A stretch of DNA of 64,000 nucleotides from Nocardia kruczakiae NBRC 101016 (GCF_001612965.1 NZ_BDBL01000002.1:62001-126000); one strand, 5' to 3'. Positions 30,179 to 39,820 are shown, numbered from the stretch's first letter. Notes: a model not told the origin generated them from the letters alone. Translations and numbers: made by a program.

Positions 30179-30802
30179 TCAGAGGTCGCGGTGCGAGATG
30201 ATGCCGTTCTGGATGGCCAGCGCCGCCAGCCGCACCCGCTTCTGATTCTGCGGCAGGTCCTCCACGCCGAACTTCGAAAACAGCGCGCGCAGATGGGTTT
30301 TGATCGCATCCACGCTCAGGTACAACTCGTCGGCGATCTGCTGATTGGATGCGGGCGTGGCGAATTCGGTGTTGCCGCGATACGGGCGGCACAGCGCGAT
30401 CAGTACCGCGCGCTGGGTATCGGTGAGCGATCGCGGACTCGGGACCGAGCCGACCGAGGTCCGGGTCGCATCGTCGACCGTGCCGGTGTAATCGTGGAAC
30501 GACAGCGTCGAGGTGCCGACCCGGATGCGATCGCCGGCCTCGAGCCGGCGGCGGCCGGCCAGTCGCTCCCCGTTGACGAAGGTGCCGTTGCGCGACAGTC
30601 CGTCGTCGACGATCGTCCAGTGCGCGCCCAGATATTCCACGGCCGCATGCAGTCGCGACACCTCGGCGTCCCAGCCCAGCGACAGATCCGCCTGCGGCGA
30701 ACGCCCGATGGTGATGCGCTGATGATCCGGCGTCAGCGTCAGTTCGTGCCGGTTGCCGGTGTCGTCGATGAACCGGAGAAACGATTCGTGAATGTCCGTC
30801 AC
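30179..30802 (-). CDS. FHA domain protein with C-terminal winged/HTH DNA-binding region
   Basis: A 207-residue regulator. The FHA domain (about residues 28-105) has the phosphothreonine-binding signature: ITIGRSPQADL, VSRLHAAVE and DDGLSRNGTFVNGERL. The C-terminal half (about residues 125-200) resembles a LuxR-type HTH: LTDTQRAVLIALCRPY, ASNQQIADELYLSVDAIKTHLRAL. It would read a Ser/Thr kinase signal and bind DNA. The GTG start is at 30802. The partner kinase is not encoded here. The 186 nt between it and lsr2 show no further gene. Confidence 0.82.
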   Translation of the reverse strand: MTDIHESFLRFIDDTGNRHELTLTPDHQRITIGRSPQADLSLGWDAEVSRLHAAVEYLGAHWTIVDDGLSRNGTFVNGERLAGRRRLEAGDRIRVGTSTLSFHDYTGTVDDATRTSVGSVPSPRSLTDTQRAVLIALCRPYRGNTEFATPASNQQIADELYLSVDAIKTHLRALFSKFGVEDLPQNQKRVRLAALAIQNGIISHRDL

Positions 30803-30988
30803 CGCGTTGCTACCCCCACCCTCGTACCGCCAGTGACGTGGTCTGCATAGGCCCCATGGTGCCGCGCCGACGCGGCGGCGAGCAAGATCACCACGCCGTC
30901 ACCGCATCGAAATGCCGCTGCCGCCCGGACGTCGCACGATTCCTCCGGGCGGCAGCGGCACAGACGCAGCCGGGTCTTTTCGACCGCC

Positions 30989-31354
30989 CTAGTTGTTGCG
31001 GCCGACTTCCTTGTGGTAGCTCTCCACGACATCGGCGGAGATGCGACCACGCGCGGAAACCTTGTGGCCCTTGCGCCGCGCCCATTCCCGAATTGCCGCA
31101 CTCTGTTCGCGATCCATGGAAACTCGGCCCTTCGGCGCACCGGTGGTCGCACCGACCGGCTTGCTGCGCCGGCGACCGCTCACCCGACGGGCATTGGCGA
31201 CCCACACGTCCAGCCCGTCGCGCAGCTTCGCCGCATTCGCCGCGGACAGGTCGATCTCGTACGAAACACCGTCGATCGCGAACTCGATGGTCTCGTCCGC
31301 AATGGACTCACCATCGACATCGTCGATCAAGCTAACGGTGACCTTCTTTGCCAT
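30989..31354 (-). CDS. lsr2: Nucleoid-associated xenogeneic silencer Lsr2
   Basis: A 121-residue H-NS-like protein that bridges AT-rich DNA and silences horizontally acquired genes. The N-terminal oligomerisation domain starts [16 protein letters not shown] and YEIDLS; the C-terminal DNA-binding domain contains [22 protein letters not shown] with the RGR minor-groove hook, and ends [16 protein letters not shown] precedes the ATG. Its promoter is predicted at 31412-31439. Confidence 0.96.
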   Translation of the reverse strand: MAKKVTVSLIDDVDGESIADETIEFAIDGVSYEIDLSAANAAKLRDGLDVWVANARRVSGRRRSKPVGATTGAPKGRVSMDREQSAAIREWARRKGHKVSARGRISADVVESYHKEVGRNN

Positions 31355-31411
31355 GAGATGAACGTCCTCTCGAAATCGTGCGACCCGGATACCAGGCCGA
31401 TGCCCGAGTCG

Positions 31412-31439
31412 AGAATACCTCTAGATACGAAATTTCCAA
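31412..31439 (-). promoter_or_regulatory. Candidate lsr2 promoter
   Basis: On the minus strand TTGGAA (31439-31434) and TATTCT (31417-31412) are separated by 16 bp in the most AT-rich stretch between lysS and lsr2. The predicted leader is about 50 nt. Lsr2 autoregulates in mycobacteria, so the AT-rich spacer could also be an Lsr2 binding site (inference). Confidence 0.5.
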
Positions 31440-31468
31440 GACGGGGAATCGGCATTCAAACCCGGTAC

Positions 31469-33034
31469 TCAGCGACCGGACGGACGCACAATTGGGAAGA
31501 GTATGGTTTCCCGGATTCCGAGTCCGGTCAGTGCCATCAGCAAGCGGTCGATTCCCATACCGGTACCCGTTGTCGGCGGCATACCGTGTTCCATGGCGGC
31601 GAGGAAGTCCTCGTCCAGCCGCATGGCCTCGTCGTCACCAGCGGCGGCCAGTCTGGCCTGGTCGACGAAACGTTCCCGCTGCACGACCGGATCCACGAGT
31701 TCCGAATAGCCGGTGGCCAACTCGAATCCGCGGACATACAGATCCCACTTCTCCGTGACGCCCGGCTTACTGCGGTGCTGCCGCGTCAGCGGCGACGTCT
31801 CCACCGGGAAGTCACGCACGAAAGTAGGGGCATAGAGCTTGTCGCCATAGCTGTGTTCCCACAGTTCCTCGACAAGTTTGCCGTGGCCGTAACCCTTGTC
31901 CGGAGGAATTTCCAGGCCGACCCGATCGGCCAGTGCGAGCAATTCCGGAACAGTAGTTTCCGGCGTTACCTCGACCCCCAGCGAATCGGATAGCGAAGGA
32001 TACATCTCGACGGTGTTCCACTCACCACTCAGATCGTATTCCGTGCCGTCGGCGAGCGTGACGACCTGAGTGCCGAAGACCTCTTGCGCGACTTCCTGGA
32101 TCAATTCCCGCATCATCAGCGCGGAATCGTCGTAGGTGCCGTAGGCCTCATAAGTTTCCAACATCGCGAACTCGGGCGAATGCGTCGAGTCGGCGCCCTC
32201 GTTACGGAAGTTGCGGTTGATCTCGAAGACCTTCTCGATGCCGCCCACCACACAGCGCTTCAGGAACAACTCCGGCGCGATACGCAGATACAGATCCATA
32301 TCCAGCGCATTGGAATGGGTGACGAACGGACGCGCCGCCGCGCCCCCGTGCAGGGTCTGCAGCATCGGCGTCTCGACCTCGAGGAAACCCCTGCGCTCCA
32401 ACGCATTTCGCAGTGCGCGCACCGCCGCGATCCGGGTGCGGGCGTTCTCCCGCGCCTCGGGCCGCACGATGAGGTCCACATAGCGCTGCCGGACCCGCGA
32501 CTCCTCGCTCAGCTCCTTGTGCGCCACCGGCAGCGGACGCAGCGATTTGGCCGCCATCGACCAGGAATCGGCCATCACGCTCAGTTCCCCGGTACGGGAG
32601 GAGATGACCTCGCCGTGCACGAAGACGAAATCACCCAGATCGACATCGGCCTTCCACGCCGCCAGGGCGTCGGCGCCGACACCGTTCAGGCTGATCATCG
32701 CCTGGAGCTTGGTGCCGTCACCCTCCTGCAGCGTCGCGAAGCACAGCTTGCCGGTATTGCGCATGAAGATCACGCGGCCGGCCACACCGGCCTGCACTCC
32801 GGTGCTGGTGTCGGGCTCGAGGTCGGGATAGGCGGCGCGGATCTCGGCGAGGCTGTGGGTCCGCGGCACCACGACCGGATACGCCTCGACGCCCGCGTCG
32901 ATCAGCCGCTCACGCTTCTCCCGGCGGATCCGCATCTGCTCGGGAACGTCGACTTCCGCTGCGGCAGGATGCGATTGCCCCGCAGGAACCCGGCCCGCGG
33001 AGCCACCGGACGAAGGGCTGTTCGGGGTGCTCAC
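31469..33034 (-). CDS. lysS: Lysyl-tRNA synthetase (class II)
   Basis: A 521-residue class II synthetase. A ~30-residue hydrophilic N-terminal extension precedes the OB-fold ([21 protein letters not shown]). The catalytic core has motif 1 around [17 protein letters not shown], motif 2 [18 protein letters not shown] and motif 3 [15 protein letters not shown]. It lies just upstream of lsr2 in the same orientation, as in M. tuberculosis. The start is GTG at 33034. Confidence 0.95.
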   Translation of the reverse strand: MSTPNSPSSGGSAGRVPAGQSHPAAAEVDVPEQMRIRREKRERLIDAGVEAYPVVVPRTHSLAEIRAAYPDLEPDTSTGVQAGVAGRVIFMRNTGKLCFATLQEGDGTKLQAMISLNGVGADALAAWKADVDLGDFVFVHGEVISSRTGELSVMADSWSMAAKSLRPLPVAHKELSEESRVRQRYVDLIVRPEARENARTRIAAVRALRNALERRGFLEVETPMLQTLHGGAAARPFVTHSNALDMDLYLRIAPELFLKRCVVGGIEKVFEINRNFRNEGADSTHSPEFAMLETYEAYGTYDDSALMMRELIQEVAQEVFGTQVVTLADGTEYDLSGEWNTVEMYPSLSDSLGVEVTPETTVPELLALADRVGLEIPPDKGYGHGKLVEELWEHSYGDKLYAPTFVRDFPVETSPLTRQHRSKPGVTEKWDLYVRGFELATGYSELVDPVVQRERFVDQARLAAAGDDEAMRLDEDFLAAMEHGMPPTTGTGMGIDRLLMALTGLGIRETILFPIVRPSGR

Positions 33035-33100
33035 AGCGAACCACCCTATCGTGCGCCGGAAATCGTTTTGCGCGCGCCCGACCCCCGCTCACCCGGGCGA

Positions 33101-33538
33101 TTACAGCGAGACGAGTGCGTTGATCTCACCGGCCAGATGCGGTGCGCCGGCGGCCACCGACAGCAGCCCCGCGGCCTTTACCGCCTGATAGCCACCGACC
33201 AGATCGGTGGCCCGGTGCAGACCCAACTGCTGCAGTGCCGCGGCCGCCAGACTCGACGTATAGCCCTCCGAGCAGACGATCACCCATTCCCGGTCGTGAT
33301 CGGTGGCCAGTGCGAGCCGCGCGGAGCTGGTGGGGTCCAGGCGCCACTCCAGCACGTTGCGCTCGATCACCAGCGCGCCCGGCAGGGTGCCCTCCTTGAC
33401 GCGCTGGGCTTGCGGGCGAATATCGACCAGCAGGGCGCCGCGCGCGATCGCCTCCGGCAATTCGAACGCGTACATGCGCGTCAATCGCGCACGCGCTGCC
33501 TCCAGCATGTCATTGATGGTGAGATGCGTGTGCGTCAT
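33101..33538 (-). CDS. Rhodanese-like sulfurtransferase domain protein
   Basis: A 145-residue single rhodanese domain. The predicted catalytic Cys is in VIVCSEGYTSSLAA, with a six-residue active-site loop, and the acidic entry segment is LLVDIRPQAQRVKEGTLPGALVI. It overlaps the cysteine dioxygenase stop by 4 nt (ATGA) and so belongs to the same operon. It could handle sulfane sulfur arising from cysteine breakdown, consistent with the attenuator-like leader upstream. Confidence 0.85.
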   Translation of the reverse strand: MTHTHLTINDMLEAARARLTRMYAFELPEAIARGALLVDIRPQAQRVKEGTLPGALVIERNVLEWRLDPTSSARLALATDHDREWVIVCSEGYTSSLAAAALQQLGLHRATDLVGGYQAVKAAGLLSVAAGAPHLAGEINALVSL

Positions 33539-34194
33539 TTCACATCGCCTTCGGGCTGGTCCGTGAGCACGGTACGGGTGCGCCGCAGCGTTCCGTGACC
33601 GGTCACTTCGTAATACGACATGGCGGACAGAGGTGGTGAATACGCGTGCACCGACAGCGTCGGATTCGACGGTTCGGGCACACCCGCGACGTGGTCCGGG
33701 GCACGCACCACGTCGTGCACCCAGCCGAGCGGGAAGGAGGCCTGATCGCCGGCGGCGAGGGTGCGCTGCCGCAATTCCTTACCGTTCCAGCGGAATTCCG
33801 AGAGCGCGCCGCTCAGTACGGTCAGCGCGCCGAGCGAGCCGGCATGGTCGTGTAATTCCGTCGACCGGTCCGGCACCCAGCTGATCAACCAGACGTCGAC
33901 CTCGTCGTCGGCGAGAAGGCGTACCGCCCAACGGTTTTCGGTGGGCCACACGCCGGCCGACGGCAGCAGATGATCGAAGCGGCCGGCCAGGACGTCCTCG
34001 GCACCCTCGTCGGTCAGCCGCAGCAGATCCGCCGGACGCAGCCGGGTTGGCAACGCGGACGAGACCGAGCGATCGGTGACCTCCGCGGCGAGCCGGTTGG
34101 CCGGGCGAGCGGGCGGCAACTGCCCCGTCCGGCGACGCGCGGCGTCACCGCTCGCGGCGGAGGTAACAGCAGAGGTGATTACAGAGGAACGCAT
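33535..34194 (-). CDS. Cysteine dioxygenase (type I)
   Basis: A 219-residue cupin oxidising L-cysteine to cysteine sulfinate with Fe(II) and O2. The metal ligands are in STELHDHAGSLGALTVLSG (His-x-His) and GWVHDVV (third His); YSPPLSAMSYYEV supplies the conserved Tyr region. The first ~45 residues are a Ser/Ala/Arg-rich extension. ATG 34194 has GGAG 8 nt upstream. That ribosome-binding segment (34212-34205) is complementary to part of the upstream cysteine-containing leader frame. Confidence 0.85.
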   Translation of the reverse strand: MRSSVITSAVTSAASGDAARRRTGQLPPARPANRLAAEVTDRSVSSALPTRLRPADLLRLTDEGAEDVLAGRFDHLLPSAGVWPTENRWAVRLLADDEVDVWLISWVPDRSTELHDHAGSLGALTVLSGALSEFRWNGKELRQRTLAAGDQASFPLGWVHDVVRAPDHVAGVPEPSNPTLSVHAYSPPLSAMSYYEVTGHGTLRRTRTVLTDQPEGDVK

Positions 34195-34238
34195 GAGCGA
34201 AGCTCCAGGAGTAGTGGATGGCCGAGGGCGGATACGTA

Positions 34239-34271
34239 GCCTCGACAATCAGCCGAGGCGAATCAGCCTCG
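34239..34271 (-). promoter_or_regulatory. Mutually exclusive hairpins (attenuator-like) before cysteine dioxygenase
   Basis: On the minus strand arm 1 CGAGGC (34271-34266, inside the leader frame) pairs with arm 2 GCCTCG (34259-34254), with a 6-nt loop. Arm 2 can instead pair with arm 3 CGAGGC (34244-34239), with a 9-nt loop. Separately CCAGGAGT (34284-34277) is complementary to ACTCCTGG (34212-34205), which includes part of the dioxygenase Shine-Dalgarno. This is a ribosome-sensitive switch geometry; no terminator T-run is present, so the output is probably translational. Confidence 0.6.
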
Positions 34272-34304
34272 ACAACACTCCTGGGTGCTCACGCGGAAAG
34301 TCAC
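34263..34304 (-). CDS. Leaderless 13-codon leader peptide with Cys-Cys (cysteine attenuator uORF)
   Basis: The frame reads (V/M)TFRVSTQECCRG and stops with TGA. GTG 34304 lies exactly 7 nt after the -10 box TAGACT, matching the leaderless spacing of a dozen genes in this window. Two consecutive Cys codons at 34277-34272 sit just before the hairpin arm CGAGGC, where a stalled ribosome would expose alternative structures. Cys-rich leaderless uORFs that act as cysteine attenuators are known in mycobacteria; here the downstream gene degrades cysteine. Translation itself is inferred. Confidence 0.65.
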   Translation of the reverse strand: MTFRVSTQECCRG

Positions 34305-34311
34305 GAGCCGA

Positions 34312-34339
34312 AGTCTAGCAGGGTGGTCGGCGCGTGCAA
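34312..34339 (-). promoter_or_regulatory. Promoter of the cysteine dioxygenase-rhodanese operon
   Basis: TTGCAC (34339-34334), a 16-bp spacer and TAGACT (34317-34312) on the minus strand form the best-defined promoter in this region. Transcription would begin at or next to GTG 34304, the first codon of the cysteine-containing leader frame. Confidence 0.65.
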
Positions 34340-34370
34340 GAGCGGTGTGTTCCACCCCACAGCAGCGCCG

Positions 34371-35165
34371 TCACGGGCGGCGGCGCTGCTGGTTGCGCTC
34401 GTAGACCAGACGCAGCCCGTCCAGGGTCAGATGCGGCTCGAGGTGATCGATGGTCTCGGATTCGGGGACGATCAGCGGTGCGGTCGGACCCGTCGCCACC
34501 ACCGACACGTCGTCACCGGCGAAGGCGTCGAGCTCGTCGCGGATCCGATCGATCAAACCGTCGACCAGCCCGGCGAAGCCGAACACCGCACCGGACTGCA
34601 TGCATTCCATGCTGTTCTTACCCACCACCGACCGCGGGCGGGTCAGCTCCGCGCGCCGCAGCGCACTGCGGGCCACCAGCGCCTCGGTGGAGATCTCCAC
34701 CCCGGGCGCGATCGTCCCGCCGAGAAACTCTCCCTTCGCCGACACCAGGTCGACACAGATGGCGGTGCCGAAATCGACCACGATCGCCGGCGATTCGAAA
34801 CGGTGATATGCCGCAAGGCAATTCACGATCCGGTCGGCGCCGACCTCTTTCGGATTGTCGACAAGCAGCGGAATTCCGGTGCGCACACCGGGTTCCACCA
34901 GCACGTGCGGCACGTGCGACCAGTAGCGGCCCAACATGGTTCGCAACTCCCGCAGCACCGGCGGCACCGTCGACAGGGCCGAGACCCCGACCACCTGATC
35001 CAGCCGCTCGCCCACCAAACCCCGTACCTGCATGGCGAATTCGTCGGCGGTCAGCAACGGATTGGTGTGCACACGCCAGGTGTGCACCAGTTCCGCATGC
35101 GCACCGCTGCCCGAGAACAGGCCGATCTCGATACTGGTGTTGCGGACGTCGATCGTCAGCAGCAT
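34371..35165 (-). CDS. coaX: Type III pantothenate kinase
   Basis: A 264-residue ASKHA-fold kinase for the first committed step of CoA synthesis. The phosphate loop is [42 protein letters not shown] and [29 protein letters not shown] are diagnostic and closely match M. tuberculosis Rv3600c. It follows panD by 21 nt in the panC-panD-coaX operon. The C-terminal end is basic. Confidence 0.93.
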   Translation of the reverse strand: MLLTIDVRNTSIEIGLFSGSGAHAELVHTWRVHTNPLLTADEFAMQVRGLVGERLDQVVGVSALSTVPPVLRELRTMLGRYWSHVPHVLVEPGVRTGIPLLVDNPKEVGADRIVNCLAAYHRFESPAIVVDFGTAICVDLVSAKGEFLGGTIAPGVEISTEALVARSALRRAELTRPRSVVGKNSMECMQSGAVFGFAGLVDGLIDRIRDELDAFAGDDVSVVATGPTAPLIVPESETIDHLEPHLTLDGLRLVYERNQQRRRP

Positions 35166-35186
35166 CCTCGCCCCGCTGCCCGCGGC

Positions 35187-35606
35187 TCAGGCGAAGGTCA
35201 GCGAGCGCGGCGAGGTCAACCCCGAACCCTCCGGGGCGTGCGCCGGGTCCGAACCCAGCTCGACCGGACGGTTGCGGTCGTCGACGAACACCACCCGCGG
35301 CTGGTACTCGCGCAGTTCGGCCTCGTCCATCATGCCGTAGGCGATCAGGATGACGAGATCACCCGGATTCACCAGATGCGCTGCGGCGCCGTTGATTCCG
35401 ATCACGCCCGAACCGCGCTCACCGGCGATCACATAGGTTTCCAGCCGAGCGCCGTTGTCGATATCGACGATGCAGACCTGCTCGCCCTCGAGCAGATCGG
35501 CGGCATCCATCAGATCCGGGTCCACGGTCACCGAGCCCACATAGTGCAGATCGGCGTGGGTCACCGTGGCGCGGTGGATCTTCGACTTCATCATGGTGCG
35601 CAACAT
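35187..35606 (-). CDS. panD: Aspartate 1-decarboxylase PanD
   Basis: A 139-residue pyruvoyl-dependent enzyme making beta-alanine for pantothenate. Self-cleavage occurs at Gly24-Ser25 in HYVGSVTVD, and Ser25 becomes the pyruvoyl group. Conserved ENGxR-like segment [12 protein letters not shown] and [15 protein letters not shown] follow. AAAGG precedes the ATG. It lies between panC and coaX. Confidence 0.95.
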   Translation of the reverse strand: MLRTMMKSKIHRATVTHADLHYVGSVTVDPDLMDAADLLEGEQVCIVDIDNGARLETYVIAGERGSGVIGINGAAAHLVNPGDLVILIAYGMMDEAELREYQPRVVFVDDRNRPVELGSDPAHAPEGSGLTSPRSLTFA

Positions 35607-35620
35607 CGTGGTCGCCTTTC

Positions 35621-36574
35621 CTATGCGTCGGCCTGGGCAGGCTGGAAATCGGGGATAGCGTTGTCGCCGCCCGCGGCGGGGACGGTGACGGGGACGTTGT
35701 CGATCAAACGGGTGGCGCCGATGCGGGCGGCCACCAGCAGACGAGCGTTCCCGCTGCTCGGAATGGGTCCCAGATCCGAACCGCGCAACTCCAGGTAGTC
35801 GACATCGACACCGGTCGCGCCGTCGAGCACCGAACGGGCCGCGGCCACCACCGCGTCGGGTCCCCGCCCTGCCGCATGCCGGCCCGCGGCCAGCGCGGCG
35901 GACAGCGTGATCGCCAATTCGCGCTGCTGCTCGTCCAGATAGCGGTTGCGCGAGGACAGCGCCAGGCCGTCGGATTCGCGCACCGTGGGCACCGCGACGA
36001 TCTCGACGTCGAAGTTCAGATCCCGGACCATCTGCCGGATCAGAGTCAGCTGCTGATAGTCCTTCTCGCCGAAGAACGCCTCGTGCGGACGGACGATCTG
36101 CAGCAGTTTCGCCACCACCGTCAACATTCCGGCGAAGTGGGTCGGTCGGCTGGCGCCCTCCAACTCGGCGCCGAGCGGTCCCGGATGCACCGAGGTGCGC
36201 GGGCCCTCCGGATACATCTGGGCCACGCTCGGCGCGAACACCAGCGCCACGCCCTCCTCGCGCAACAGCGCCACATCGCTGTCGAGCGTGCGCGGATACT
36301 TGTCGAAGTCCTCGTTCTCGCCGAACTGCAGCGGATTGACGAAAATCGACACCACCACAACCTGATTCGTGCGCTTGGCGCGGCGCACCAACTCCAGATG
36401 GCCCTCGTGCAGGGCACCCATCGTCGGCACCAGCGCGACCGTACGACCCACCCCGCGCAACGCGGAGGTCACCGCCGAGAGCCCGGCCGGCTCGTGCACC
36501 ACCGTCAGCTCGCCCGGGCGATACAGGGTGCGCAACTGCTGCGGGGTCAGCTTCTTCGCTCGCGAATTCGACAT
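35621..36574 (-). CDS. panC: Pantothenate synthetase PanC
   Basis: A 317-residue ligase joining pantoate and beta-alanine. [18 protein letters not shown] carries the HIGH-type motif, [21 protein letters not shown] and [17 protein letters not shown] are conserved, and ALSSRNRYL holds the KMSKS-equivalent loop. The start overlaps the preceding stop (ATGA), so it is coupled to the Rossmann gene. Confidence 0.95.
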   Translation of the reverse strand: MSNSRAKKLTPQQLRTLYRPGELTVVHEPAGLSAVTSALRGVGRTVALVPTMGALHEGHLELVRRAKRTNQVVVVSIFVNPLQFGENEDFDKYPRTLDSDVALLREEGVALVFAPSVAQMYPEGPRTSVHPGPLGAELEGASRPTHFAGMLTVVAKLLQIVRPHEAFFGEKDYQQLTLIRQMVRDLNFDVEIVAVPTVRESDGLALSSRNRYLDEQQRELAITLSAALAAGRHAAGRGPDAVVAAARSVLDGATGVDVDYLELRGSDLGPIPSSGNARLLVAARIGATRLIDNVPVTVPAAGGDNAIPDFQPAQADA

Positions 36575-37557
36575 CAGTGTCCCTCCAGCAGACCGATCAG
36601 ATCCGGGCTCGTGCGGGCCAGTTGCGCCGTCCGCAGCGACATCGCGCGATAGCCCGCGGCCAGCTCCGGATCGGCCGCGGCCAGTGCCTCCAGGTGCGCC
36701 GACACCGCGAGGGCGTCACCACGCGCCACCGGACCCGTCAAGGCGGGCAGACCACGGCGCAGCGCGTTGTCCAGCGCCGCCGACGCCAGCGGCGCCAGCA
36801 TCCGCTCCGCCAAACCGTTGGGCTGCTCGTCGACCACCTGCTGCCCCAGCAGACCCGGACCGTCCAGCGCCGCCCGCAACGCCGCCACCGCATCGACGAT
36901 CAGAGTGACCAGATGATTACTGCCGTGCGCGAGAGCCGCGTGATAGAGCGCCCGGTTCTCCTCCGGCACCCGCACCGGTTCGCCGCCCATCTCGATCACC
37001 AGCGACTGCGCGATCGCATAACCGATCTCGTCGGCCGCGGTGATGCCGAAACAGGCATTCGCCAAGCGGGCGGTGTCCTCGTCGTGGCCGGTGAAGGTCA
37101 TCGCCGGATGGATCGCCAGCGGGCGGACACCGGTCAGCGGGGACAGCACGGCCACGCCGTTCGCCCCCGAGGTATGCGCGACGATCGTTCCCGGGCGGAC
37201 TACCTGCGCGGCGGCCAAACCGGCCACCAGACCGGGCAGTTCACTGTCCGGCACGGCCAGGATCAGCAGTTCGCTGCGCGCCGCGATCTCCTCCACCGGC
37301 AAGATCCGCGACTCCGGCAACCGCGTCCGCGCCCGATGCCGCGACGCATCGGAAATCGCGGACACCCCGAACACCACATGCCCGGCGCGCTCCAGCGCGA
37401 CACCCAGCGCCGAACCCACCCGGCCCGCCGACACGATGCCGACCGTCAGCCGAGCGGGCGCCGGATCGGAGCCGGAAACAGCGGACGAGCCCGATACCGC
37501 GGACGCGGCGGGGCGCGATGAATCGGCCTCGTCGGGCCGCGAAAAATCGGAGGTCAC
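36574..37557 (-). CDS. Rossmann-fold/DUF2520 oxidoreductase-like protein (Rv3603c-like)
   Basis: A 327-residue NAD(P)-binding protein. After a ~35-residue Ser/Ala-rich start, [22 protein letters not shown] is the dinucleotide fold, with [19 protein letters not shown] after it. The C-terminal half ([16 protein letters not shown] ... [18 protein letters not shown]) is the DUF2520 helical domain related to ketopantoate reductase-type enzymes. It is coupled to panC, so a role in pantoate supply is possible but unproven. The start is GTG at 37557. Confidence 0.82.
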   Translation of the reverse strand: MTSDFSRPDEADSSRPAASAVSGSSAVSGSDPAPARLTVGIVSAGRVGSALGVALERAGHVVFGVSAISDASRHRARTRLPESRILPVEEIAARSELLILAVPDSELPGLVAGLAAAQVVRPGTIVAHTSGANGVAVLSPLTGVRPLAIHPAMTFTGHDEDTARLANACFGITAADEIGYAIAQSLVIEMGGEPVRVPEENRALYHAALAHGSNHLVTLIVDAVAALRAALDGPGLLGQQVVDEQPNGLAERMLAPLASAALDNALRRGLPALTGPVARGDALAVSAHLEALAAADPELAAGYRAMSLRTAQLARTSPDLIGLLEGH

Positions 37558-37632
37558 CGTTGTCCTCTCGGAAGGCGTTCCAGTCCCGCATGGCGGGTAC
37601 CGGACGTTACGAGTCGAGAATAGGTAGTGACC

Positions 37633-37653
37633 GGGCCCCCTGCCAGGGGGCCC
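37633..37653 (-). terminator. Strong GC hairpin upstream of the DUF2520 gene
   Basis: GGGCCCCCTG (37633-37642) and CAGGGGGCCC (37644-37653) are perfect inverted copies separated by one base, forming a stem of eight or more pairs. It lies downstream of the AurF-like gene on the minus strand and before the pantothenate genes, separating the two transcripts. Confidence 0.6.
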
Positions 37654-37681
37654 GCGCGTGATATTTCCCTCAGTACTTCCG

Positions 37682-37745
37682 GCCTGCGCTTCGCTTCGGC
37701 GGGGTCTCGGCCCACCAAGGTGAACGGCTCGCAGATGTGAACCTG
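37682..37745 (-). repeat. Dispersed hairpin repeat, copy B, after the AurF-like gene stop
   Basis: Bases 37682-37712 equal 17241-17271 except for one mismatch. Bases 37713-37745 are a diverged copy of 17287-17320, with several substitutions. The 15-bp right arm of the large hairpin of copy A is missing here. As in copy A, the element directly follows the stop codon (within 34 nt) of a minus-strand gene. Confidence 0.75.
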
Positions 37746-37778
37746 TTCGGTTTTCGGGGAGCCGACGGCAGCCGGCGC

Positions 37779-38762
37779 CTACGCGGCCTTGCGGGCGGGT
37801 TCGCTGCGGTAGCGGGAGGTGGGGCCGTGGATGCCCAGGAGGCGCCAGGCGACCTTGGCCACGGGGTTCATCAGGCCGCTGGTGGTGGCCAGGGCTCGAA
37901 CGTCGCCGAAGATGTTGCGCATGGTGACCTGGGACTCCGCGCTACCCCAGTAGGCCTCGCGCATCACCTCCGCGGGGATGTCGAACTTCTCCACGAACTC
38001 CCTGGGCGGAGTCATGATCATGTCGAGCATGATCCGCATCGCGGTCGGGAAGAGCAGCGACAGCACGAACTTCGTGGCCGGATTCATGCCGGGCACGTTG
38101 CGGCGCAGATATTCGTGCGCGAACGAGATGTGGCGGGCCTCTTCGGCCACGTGGATCTGCATCACCCGCTGCACCATCGGATGCAGGTCGGTACCGGCGC
38201 GCAGCAGCGACTTCTGCAGGTGGTCGATGGGTTCCTCACCGCCGAGGATCATCGTGAAGAACAGCTCGGGGAAGTACTTCACGGCCGGCCAGATGATCAT
38301 GGTGAGCTTGCGGTCGATGGTGCCCATGCCGACCACATCCTCGCCGATGCGGTTGATCATCTCCTGGAACATCATCGTGTGGTTGCACTCTTCGGCCGCC
38401 TCGTGCGTCACGTAACGGAATTCCGGATCACCGTTGGGCACCGACACCAGGTACTGCATCAGGCCACGGATCAGCAGCTGTTCGAAATCCAGGCCGACCT
38501 TGGCGATGCCGGCCTGCCGCCACATACCCATCGCGATCTGGCGTTCCAGCGGCTGCGCCTTGTACCAGGGGTGGCGGCCCAGCGGGTCCTCGTCCGGCAT
38601 GACCCAGCGGGTGTCGGTCGGATCGACCGCGAATTCCGGTGAGTCCCAATCGATGTCGACGTAGGGATCGAAGTTCTTGTGGACCGACCCCTCGGACAGA
38701 CCACGCAGGATCTCGTGATACTCGGGATCGGCCGACGTGTTCTTTACAGCAGTGGACAGCAT
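37779..38762 (-). CDS. AurF-like diiron oxygenase (p-aminobenzoate N-oxygenase family)
   Basis: A 327-residue ferritin-like protein with a carboxylate-bridged diiron site. Candidate ligands are in YVTHEAAEECNHTMMFQEM (E-E-x-x-H) and IHVAEEARHISFAHEYL (E-E-x-x-H), with a further Glu in ELFFTMILGGEEP. AurF members oxidise aryl amines; many actinobacterial homologues are of unknown substrate. AAGGAG precedes the ATG and a promoter is predicted at 38796-38824. The dispersed repeat follows its stop. Confidence 0.82.
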   Translation of the reverse strand: MLSTAVKNTSADPEYHEILRGLSEGSVHKNFDPYVDIDWDSPEFAVDPTDTRWVMPDEDPLGRHPWYKAQPLERQIAMGMWRQAGIAKVGLDFEQLLIRGLMQYLVSVPNGDPEFRYVTHEAAEECNHTMMFQEMINRIGEDVVGMGTIDRKLTMIIWPAVKYFPELFFTMILGGEEPIDHLQKSLLRAGTDLHPMVQRVMQIHVAEEARHISFAHEYLRRNVPGMNPATKFVLSLLFPTAMRIMLDMIMTPPREFVEKFDIPAEVMREAYWGSAESQVTMRNIFGDVRALATTSGLMNPVAKVAWRLLGIHGPTSRYRSEPARKAA

Positions 38763-38795
38763 CTTCGGTGTCTCCTTCGCATACTTATCCTGCGA

Positions 38796-38824
38796 AAGTT
38801 ACCGATACTGCGCGTTACATGCAA
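38796..38824 (-). promoter_or_regulatory. Promoter of the AurF-like gene with adjacent inverted repeats
   Basis: On the minus strand TTGCAT (38824-38819), a 17-bp spacer and TAACTT (38801-38796) give a good sigma-70-type promoter. GTTGCATGTAAC over the -35 is an imperfect palindrome, and TTCGCA...TGCGAA flanks the start region, suggesting a repressor site. Confidence 0.55.
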
Positions 38825-38851
38825 CCTGTTTCATGGCCGCCGTAGCGGGTA

Positions 38852-39820
38852 TTACGACGAACCGTTCTGCTCCGATCGCAGATTCGCCATGATCTCCGCG
38901 ACGGTGATCTTGCGTCCCGGCTGATCCTCGTCGGAATCGGCGTGGCGACGGCGGCGGGAACCGGCGGTACCCATGGTCGTCGCCGGTTGAACGGGAGCCA
39001 GCCGCGGCACCGAGGAATTCGGACGCGAGTCGCCGGATTCCGCGGAGCCCGCCTTCGCCGACTCGGAAGTGTCGTCCGCCGACGCGGTGCCGGATTTCAC
39101 CGAGGATTCCGCCTTCGACGATTCGGATTCCGCCGCCCGGACGGGCGATTCCCCCTCCTCATCCGATGCCTCCACCGACACCACGGCGGTCTCCGCCGTC
39201 ACCGGATCGTCGTACGGACTGGCGAAGGCCGGGGGTTCGGGATGGTCGGGATCGAAGACCGGCGAGACCACGTGCAGCGGCACGGCCGGTGCACTCCACG
39301 CGTCCCAGGTGTCGGTTTCCTGCGAGCTACCGTTCGCCACGGTGGCGTGGGTGAGCTCCTGCACCCGCACTGCCTCGGCGCGCAGCGCCGGTCGGTCGAC
39401 CAGTAGGTCGCCGTCGAACAGTCGCTGCAGGCTTTCCCGCAACACGGTCAGCTCGCTCCGCAGCGCGGCCAGTTCGGCGGCGTCCGCGCCGACCTCCCGG
39501 CGCACCCGCGATTCGACGCCGAGTTCGTATTCGCGCCGGGCGGTGATCTCGCGTTCGAGCTGCAACTCGTAGACCTTCTGCAGGTCACGAGCCTTGGCCT
39601 GATCGATCGCCGCATCCCGGCGATAGCGGGTCGCGGCCAGCGCGGCCACCGCGGCGGCCCACAGAGCCGCGACCAAACCGACCCGGACCAACTGCACATT
39701 GTTGCTGAAAATCAGAAACACGCTGGCAATCAGACCGAGCAGAATTAATACGCCGACGACGATTTTTCCCGCGTTGTCCCGCTGTCGCGGGGAAGCACTG
39801 CTACGGGAGGGTGAAACCAT
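38852..39820 (-). CDS. Conserved membrane protein with two helices and a long disordered tail (Rv3604c-like)
   Basis: A 322-residue protein. Two transmembrane helices at about residues 19-40 and 46-63 are followed by a predicted coiled coil (QAKARDLQKVYELQLEREITARREYE to about residue 140). A Ser/Glu/Ala-rich acidic region precedes a basic patch (GSRRRRHADSDE) and a final motif GRKITVAEIMANLRSE. The function is unknown, but it is fixed in the folate/FtsH neighbourhood of mycolata. ATG-type start at 39820. Confidence 0.7.
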   Translation of the reverse strand: MVSPSRSSASPRQRDNAGKIVVGVLILLGLIASVFLIFSNNVQLVRVGLVAALWAAAVAALAATRYRRDAAIDQAKARDLQKVYELQLEREITARREYELGVESRVRREVGADAAELAALRSELTVLRESLQRLFDGDLLVDRPALRAEAVRVQELTHATVANGSSQETDTWDAWSAPAVPLHVVSPVFDPDHPEPPAFASPYDDPVTAETAVVSVEASDEEGESPVRAAESESSKAESSVKSGTASADDTSESAKAGSAESGDSRPNSSVPRLAPVQPATTMGTAGSRRRRHADSDEDQPGRKITVAEIMANLRSEQNGSS

